A DNA stretch of 64,000 nt from assembly GCA_022496185.1 (NCBI GenBank), contig WTXG01000017.1:62001-126000 (forward strand). The letters are read 5' to 3'. Position 1 is the stretch's first letter. Every line of letters begins with the position of its first letter. The DNA is from Multifurca ochricompacta. Lineage: Eukaryota > Basidiomycota > Agaricomycetes > Russulales > Russulaceae. The position numbers and the translations under genes are program-made. The notes beneath the pieces were generated by a model. The model was not told where the DNA came from. It saw nothing but the letters and a program-made list of their open reading frames with translations, and did not search any database. Below, piece after piece: positions 57,878 to 64,000 of this stretch.

Positions 57878-59220
57878 CTAGAAACGACTCGTACTGTCAT
57901 CATCCTGCACCAGCTCCAAGTAGTCGTCAGCTACATTACGATTGTCCATCTGATACATCTCCAACTCCTGCGGACATGCATGGGTACGAAGGAATCCATA
58001 TGGGCTGCGCTGACCACACGTGTGGCACAGATTGTAGATGGGGCAATTGATCTCTCGATGCCCAGCATTGTGCCGAAGACATTTGCTGCACCAACTGGAA
58101 GGGTTAGTGATTGTTGGGGCCACTCCTACGCGTTGGAAGATGCAATGTGACTCCAATGGAGGTTGCTTCGGCAGTGTCGACACCACTTGCAATTGAGGGG
58201 GCAGTTCCAACTGATGTGGTACTTACTATCACAGCGCCAGCAAGTCTCCCCACGTGGATTCTCGTGTAACTGTGGCATCTCGAGACGGTTCGGCAGTAGT
58301 GTCGGGGTGGCACCCAGGGTTCGAGGGGGAGAGGTCGTGCATAGGTGTCGGCATACCTTTCTGCTATCATTTGGTACGCATCCCCTATTTCCAACCTCTT
58401 TCTGATCTCCACAATCTCCTGCTCCAACTGGAACATCCATTCATCAATCTCGCCATCATCTTCACATGTTCTTTGTACTGCTGGTTCAATGTTCTCCGCA
58501 AAGTGATGCTCTTCCGCAGCCTCATGACTTCTGCTTTGAGGGTGGAAGTCTCATGTCATTCATTACTTTTCGATTGCAAGGCCTGACAATCCTCAGCAGC
58601 GAGGTGGCCCAACTGTTCATCGTCAGCGTGTGATGAAGTGACCAGTGTACCTTTCTTCCAAATAGACAGGAGCCCCATAAACTGGCCCATCCTTCTTCAT
58701 ACACCCTGCCACGTCCATCCTCCATTGGTGTAATAGATGTATTTGTGATGGCCATGGATCCATTGGCCATGGTAATTTCTAAGGGGAAGTACATCGAGGA
58801 GTTGGGGTTGTTGGGGATGAAAGGGAATTCGGGGGCTTCATCGTCAATCTCTCTGTTGAGTAGGTCGTTGGGGTGTGGCTCTTCACAATGGGTGAAGTCG
58901 TCATTTGGGTTGGGGGACTGGTTCTTGATGCAAGCTTCTGTGGCTTCATAGTCAATAGGGGAGGAGGGATGAGTGGACAGGTGAGCTGAGGGGAAGTTTT
59001 CTGCAATAGTCATCAGGGAGGCAAAAGCGTCAATGGCAGCAGAGGCAGCAATGAAAGACATAATCGAGTATTCGGTGGTAGTAGTCTGCTGGGAGGGCAT
59101 GTACTGGGGTTTGGTCGAGGTCTGGGGTCGCTCTTTTAACTGTCTTTGGGCGCTCCTGGGTGTTGGGTGTGGAACTCCGAGATAAGAGTTGGGGCAGAGA
59201 TATCGCCAGCTGGCTCCCAC
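57878..59220 (-). pseudogene. extra 3' coding region of the retroelement with zinc-knuckle motifs
   Basis: Downstream of the chromodomain, overlapping its end in another frame, lies a region with three open parts: 59220..58522, 58440..58126 and 58210..57878. The first is acidic and Asn/Pro-rich (IDYEATEACIKNQSPNPNDD, LLNREIDDEAPEFPFIPNNP). The second carries a helical part (MFQLEQEIVEIRKRLEIGDA). It also has a CX2CX4HX4C knuckle, CWRCDSKYHISWNC, and further paired cysteines (CKWCRHC). The third has CSKCLRHNAGHREINCPIYN and CHTCGQRS, ending DDDSTSRF next to the polypurine tract. It probably was one protein, broken by frameshifts. Such nucleic-acid-binding knuckles normally sit in Gag, so their presence in the env position is unusual. 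Function unknown. Confidence 0.7.
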
Positions 59221-60580
59221 GAGTTGTCAGAGGCTGGGAATCCTTTCCACTTGATTAGGTAGTACAACTTGCACCCTCGGCCTTGTCGCTTCGAGTCTAG
59301 AATACATTCTACTTCCCACTCTTCTTCTCCATCGATAAGGTCAGGTGGGGGTCTTGGGAAGTTTTCTCCATGAAGGGGCATCTCCTTGTAGGGTGTCAAT
59401 AGTCTGGCATGGAAGACCAGGTGAATGTGCCATGTAGGGGGGAGTTCGAGTTCATATGACACATCTGACAGCTTCCTTGTTATCTTGAAGGGTCTGTGAC
59501 GTCGGGGCGCTAACTTGGCTGTTGGATGTGACGTGTGAATGTTCTTCCCTTCCAACCATACCAGGTCATTGGTCTGATAAGGTGTGAACCTTGTGGGTTT
59601 CTCTGCCAGGGTCCTTTGCGCCTTCAACAGGTTTTCATTGGCCGATTTCCTGATCTCTTCCCATTGGTTGATACGCTGCGTGGCTGAAGGGACGTTCATT
59701 GGCTTTCCTGTCCATGTGGCTCGGGGCGTCCATCCCATGATAAGTGAGAATGGGGAGTATTCGTGGTACCATTGGGCCAAGAATTGTGTGCAAATTCCAC
59801 CGTTGCAAGCCAGTCAGCCCAGTGTCCTGTCGTCTGTTGCACCAGAACTGAAGATACTGTTGAGCCACTGGTTTGTTCTTTCTGACTGTCCATCTGTCTG
59901 TGGGTGATATGCCGTAGAGATGTTCTGGGTTACATTCAGCGTTTGCAGAGCGCCCTGGCAAATGTGGATGTGAAACGTGGGTCACAGTCTGAAATGATCT
60001 TTTCAGGGAGGCCATAATGTCTGTAGACGTGATCTAGGTAGAGTTTGGCCACTCCCTCTGCCATGATGGACTCATTGCATGGTATGAACAGTGCTGCTTT
60101 GAACAGTCATGGTCCGTGATGGTCAAGATGGAGTCAAAGCCTCTGGAGATGGGGAGTTTGACAATAAAATCCATGGCGATAGTCTGGAATGGTTGTGATG
60201 CCGTTGGTGTGATTGGGAATGGTGCTGGTGGGTGCGGGTGTGTGTTTACTTTGTTAGCCTGGCAGTCTGCACATCCCTTCACATATTCCTCCACGTCCTT
60301 CTTCATATTCGGCCACCAATAGTCTCGTTTAGCTAGGGTGTATGTGTTGGCAATACCCGGGTGTCCTGCAGAGGGAAGGTGTGGTGAAAATGGATCACCC
60401 CCCTCTTAATGTTGTCGCCACCGGTGACAATGAGACAATCCCCCTCTTTCCACCATAGGCCATCGATCTTCTTTAGGTTATGTGCCTCTGCCCACGACTC
60501 GCATAATTGTTGGTTCATATTTTGCGACACCTGGGCCCACAGGTCCATGTCATGGAGGCTGACAACCGCTGTCTTCATGA
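59136..60580 (-). pseudogene. integrase and chromodomain
   Basis: The N-terminal zinc-binding part shows MKKDVEEYVKGCADCQANK. The catalytic core starts with FQTIAMDFIVKLPISRGFDS (first Asp) and continues through ISDCDPRF (second Asp). It reaches STAYHPQTDGQSERTNQ (Glu) after a frame break near 60015. A C-terminal part follows (TPYQTNDLVWLEGKN, PRRHRPFKITRKLSDVSYEL). The chromodomain is at about 59160-59325: EEEWEVECILDSKRQGRGCK, then YYLIKWKGFPASDNSWEPAG. Chromodomains guide integration towards modified chromatin. At least one stop and two frame breaks are present. Confidence 0.9.
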
Positions 60581-60619
60581 AGACCTCTTGGGGAGTACTG
60601 TGATGTCACTGTTGTCCCC

Positions 60620-61060
60620 TTCTCCATTGTTCAAATCGGTCGTTGTGACAGGGCATCCGCCTGTGCATTACGACTGCCTGCAATATGTTTCAACACAAAG
60701 TTATATTCTTCCAGTTCCAGGACTTTGCAGGTGACCCATCGACTGATCTTATGGGGTTCTTTCCAGTAGAGTAGATTAGAATGATCAGTGTGGATGACAG
60801 TCTTATGGGGGGTTCCTGCTAGATATGGTCACCAGTGTCGTAGTGCCTTAACAATGGCCAGTAGTTCTCTGTCCCAGATATCATAATTTCGTTCTGCTGG
60901 CGAGAATGTCTCAGAGTAGAAGGCAACTGGGTGAAGGAGCCTGGCTGCGTCTCACTGATTTAGTACAGCGCCATTGGCGAAATGGGACACATCCACTTCC
61001 AGTTCAAAGGGTTTCTCCAGATCGGGTTGTAAGAGAACTGGTTCTGAGCCAACAATATCC
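60620..61060 (-). pseudogene. RNase H region of pol
   Basis: Shows PFELEVDVSHFANGAVLNQ, a TGA stop, [39 protein letters not shown], a second TGA stop and PYLAGTPHKTVIHTDHSNLL. The motif NAQADALS follows near 60655. Both stops lie where relatives usually carry arginine. The layout is typical of the gypsy RNase H fold. Confidence 0.85.
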
Positions 61061-61129
61061 CGAATCTGTTCGAAAGCTCATTGTTGTTTGTCTGCCCAAT
61101 GCCAGGGTACATCCTTTTTCAATAGTCCA

Positions 61130-61890
61130 TTCAATGGTTGGGCAATGCCTGAAAACCCCCAGATGAATCGCTGATAGAAGTTGCAAAACCCAATGAAGGA
61201 TGCACATCTTTGACGCATGTGGGTACAGGCCACTCCTGAATTCCTTGTACTTTCACCAGATCCATCCACACATGTCCTCCTTCCAGGATAACTCCCAGAT
61301 ATTCCACACTTGACTGTTCAAATGAACATTTGGCTGGTTTGAGGTACAGGTCATGTTCGTGCAGGATGTCTAGCACCTGGTGCACTCGTCTCAATGATGG
61401 GCCAAGTCTCAGTGGTGGCCACTAGTATGTTGTCCATGTACACCACCACTTCACCTGTAAGAATAAGGTTGCGGAAAATATGGTTCATCATTGATTGGAA
61501 AGTGGCGGGCAAGTTGGTAAGACCAAAGAACATGATGTTCGGTTCAAAGAGTCCCTGATTGGTCTTAAAAGCTGCTTTACACTGGTCTCCTTCTTTGATC
61601 TGAATGTTATTGTAACCCCAATGTACGTCCATTTTGGAGAACAGGGATTTATCCCGCATGGTGTCAATAAGCTCCAAGATGAGGGCAAGGGTAGGCATTC
61701 TTTACAGTGTAGGCGTTTATCGTGGTAATCCTGAACAGGTTGAAGTTTGCCATCCTTCTTCTTGATAAAGAAGAATGGCGATGCGTATGGTGATTTCGAT
61801 GGACAAATGTACCCTTTGCAAGATGTTCCTCAAGAATGCTGTGAGGCGGTCTGTTCGCCTGTGACAACGGGTAGATTTTACAGTTGATTG
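61130..61890 (-). pseudogene. reverse transcriptase, active-site motif altered
   Basis: Gypsy-type RT segments: [72 protein letters not shown] and LILTGEVVVYMDNILVAT. The catalytic box normally reads YXDD; here it is YMDN (61429-61440), with the second Asp changed to Asn. The C-terminal part has [20 protein letters not shown]. There are frame breaks near 61720, 61690 and 61400. Confidence 0.9.
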
Positions 61891-62398
61891 CTGATGGGGT
61901 GTGGGTATGAAGTCAATGGCATGGTCCCATGGCCGCGCGGGTGGAAAACATTGGGACTCCTCCTTGGAGAATACCTTCCAATGTCGATGATACTCCTTTG
62001 GTACTACCTCCTCAAACGTCTTTTCCGTATGCCCTCAACTGCTTTTTGCGCGAGTTCTGATGCTTTGGTAGTGAAACAGTAGCCTGGATCTTCACCTTCT
62101 CTTCTATCCTACCACTGCCAAATGTCGCACGGCATAGTCATATCCTATCGATGTGATGAGGACAGGGTAAAATCTTTGTCCATGGTGCATCACTCCAATT
62201 GATCCTTGGTTCGAAGGCAGCAAGCCAGGGATATCCCAAAACTAGATCTTGTCACCCAGATTGGTGACTAGAAAGCGGATAATCTTCGTTCTTTCCCCAC
62301 TTGGACCTTGAGGTTGGTGTAATGTGTGATTTTTCCTGCTCGGTTGGCAGTTCCATCAATATTCCAGATATTCTTTTCCTGGGGAAGTGCCAGCATTC

Positions 62399-62590
62399 CT
62401 AGTCCCATGGTTCTTGCCATTCGTGGCTGATGAAGTTATCTGTGGCTCCTGAATCAATCAGGATGTCACGGTCAGCCATCCTCTGTGTAGTTTCGAAATG
62501 TACTGGTATTTTCAAAGACTTGAAGCAACTAGTATACACAGAGGTTACATGTAGTGCTCGTGCCCAGGCCGATGGGTTTGAGCCAATCAA
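62399..62590 (-). pseudogene. retroelement aspartic protease remnant
   Basis: Contains the retropepsin active-site motif in DILIDSGATDNFISHEW. It is part of the gag-pol polyprotein and is separated from RT by a degraded spacer of about 500 bp. Confidence 0.8.
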
Positions 62591-63743
62591 AAATCCTTTT
62601 TGCGAATGCCTTCTCTACTAGAATGGCTCGCACTTCCTCGCTTTCCTTCATCATATCGGCCCATATTTCTTGTGCTTTCTCCTCCTTTGTCAGCGTTTTC
62701 TTTTCAACGGTTGGTGGGTTATTACATACTGGAGCAGTTGTAGCCTCGGCCGCTCGCACTCCCTTCTTTGGGCATTCCCTTGACATATGCCCTTGTGCTT
62801 TGCAACGAAAGCACCGCCCTTCTTTCATTAATGTTTGTTGTTCATCTTCAGTGAGCGTGGCTCTGGCTCAGGTTCTGTCTGCTGAAGTGTCCATGGCATT
62901 TGGATCTCTTTGACTAGTGTGCGTGGGTTTGACCCCAAAGGCAGCCTTCCATTGGTCGCGGGTCTTTCCCTTCTTGGTATCGACCCTGAAGCACGTCTGG
63001 AAATCCAGGTAATCCTGCTGTTGTCATTGAGCAGCATCTACCCAGGTGTCCCAGTCGTTGGGATGGTGAAACTGGATAATATTCTTTACCAGTGGGTTGG
63101 GTAACCCCTGGGAGAAGAGATCCAGCGTCGCTTCTTCATCTGTATCGTAGCCTGCCCTGCTGGCCAGGCTCCTGAACTTTGCCACATAGGCATCCAATTC
63201 TCCCTTCTCCATTCACAGGGACTTAAGTTCTCGAGCGGCCTTCTGCTTGGCCTGCCCATCTGTGTATGTGTCTTTGAATCGTTGGGCAATAGTTTCCCAA
63301 AGCCCTTCGCTGGTGGTACGGCGACCACCCTCAATCTGTTCATTCAGCCACTCTAGCTGCTCCATAGTCCAATCGTCCACAGCCTCCCCCCTGATCAGAG
63401 ACAGGAAGAGGTTAGCATGTTGGAAGGGGTTGATGATTTGGGGGACGTCATGGTTGAAGTTTTTGAATGTTGTGAACTCCAGCATGAACTTCTTACTCTG
63501 TGAACAATCCCCTGTGAACGTCTGTGGCAGTACTCCTGACAGGCGTCCTGAAGGTGGGGGAATGTTCAGAGGTAACATGGCCGGAGGTGGAGGAGGGGCA
63601 GGGTCTGGGAGCTGAGCGGTGATGGTGGACATGGTCTGATAGAATGGGGTAACGGTGTTGGTGGACTGGATGGAAATCTGGGGAGTTGTCAAAGCAGGGG
63701 CTCTGGACGTGACAACTTTGGGTGCAACTGGGGTTGTAGTCAA
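62529..63743 (-). pseudogene. gag remnant with zinc knuckle
   Basis: The N-terminal half has AMLPLNIPPPSGRLSGVLPQ, HDVPQIINPFQHANLFLSLI and GGRRTTSEGLWETIAQRFKD, typical of gypsy Gag. A TGA stop follows AARELKSL, then MEKGELDAYVAKFRSLASRA and PNPLVKNIIQFHHPNDWDTW. Another TGA follows VDAAQ, then more Gag and the nucleocapsid knuckle CFRCKAQGHMSREC (CX2CX4HX4C). The frame starting at 63743 may not be the true start of the polyprotein. Confidence 0.88.
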
Positions 63744-64000
63744 CGCTAATACCAGTGCTTCTTCGCTGTGTTCTTCTACATACTCTTCTGGTTCAGAGTC
63801 CGTAACAATGGCTGGGGGATTCTCTCTCCACGGCCCTAATCCAAATTCAGGTGGGGCGGGTCCTGTAGTGACCCAAGAGTGGCGGCTGTCCGAGTATCAG
63901 ATACGATACCAAACTCTTTTCTCGTCGTTGTATTCTACCAGTTGGTATCTTCCATTGTGATAGACGTAGTATCCAAACTTGGACTTAAAGTCTTTCCAGG

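Larger units (their letters stand above)
57271..64000 (-). mobile_element. Ty3/gypsy chromovirus retrotransposon, degraded, continues past window end
   Basis: Minus-strand LTR retrotransposon with the order gag, protease, reverse transcriptase, RNase H, integrase, chromodomain, an extra 3' region, polypurine tract, LTR. Integrase after RNase H places it in Ty3/gypsy, and the chromodomain in the chromovirus branch. All coding parts carry stops or frame breaks, so this copy is not autonomous. The DNA from about 55 kb onward is richer in TG/CA and poorer in CG by eye than the gene region. About 6.7 kb is inside the window; the 5' LTR and the start of gag are not seen for certain. Confidence 0.93.

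Overview
The window looks like nuclear DNA of a filamentous basidiomycete, probably an Agaricomycete. Genes carry many short (about 45-80 nt) GT-AG introns. The gene set includes Argonaute, an EPL1-type NuA4 subunit, TOM70, DPH2, tafazzin, an EOS1-type protein and a PriA-like secreted protein. The right end holds a Ty3/gypsy chromovirus with a chromodomain. The lineage call is inference from gene content; no rRNA or tRNA gene was recognised.

Layout. 1-4.0 kb: two Rab18-like GTPase genes in the same orientation, the first cut by the window edge, flanking an unknown gene. 4.3-9.2 kb: a long Ser-rich Rho guanine nucleotide exchange factor. 9.2-14.0 kb: no recognisable gene. 14.0-15.5 kb: EOS1-type membrane protein (minus). 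18.1-21.3 kb: Argonaute (minus). 21.6-22.7 kb: ornithine cyclodeaminase/mu-crystallin family protein (minus). 22.9-24.8 kb: ZIP zinc transporter (plus). 26.6-27.1 kb: unknown conserved-looking protein (minus). 28.3-30.7 kb: TOM70 (minus), head to head with DPH2 (30.8-32.9 kb, plus) across about 170 bp. 36.3-38.5 kb: large unknown acidic protein. 38.9-40.4 kb: tafazzin. 40.7-42.8 kb: CAX-type cation/proton exchanger (minus). 43.9-45.0 kb: TMEM19/DUF92 membrane protein (minus). 45.3-46.4 kb: short-chain dehydrogenase. 48.4-51.7 kb: EPL1-like chromatin protein. 53.0-53.7 kb: PriA-like secreted protein (minus).

55.2-64.0 kb is a transposon nest. A Tc1/mariner transposase tail ends beside a 24-bp perfect inverted repeat. 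It is broken by an old LTR fragment, which stops at a GGCTTGGCCTGA-type repeat. Next comes a defined 576-bp LTR and most of a degraded minus-strand Ty3/gypsy element. That element has an altered RT active site, TGA stops at likely former arginine codons, and an extra zinc-knuckle-coding region between chromodomain and LTR.

A recurring pattern: conserved genes (RhoGEF, Argonaute, cyclodeaminase, ZIP, TOM70, DPH2) each need about one extra base at one or more points to stay in frame, while EPL1, SDR, TMEM19 and the second Rab gene read cleanly. This most likely reflects deletion-type assembly errors, so these loci are annotated as genes rather than pseudogenes. Exon limits are read by eye from splice signals and family resemblance.
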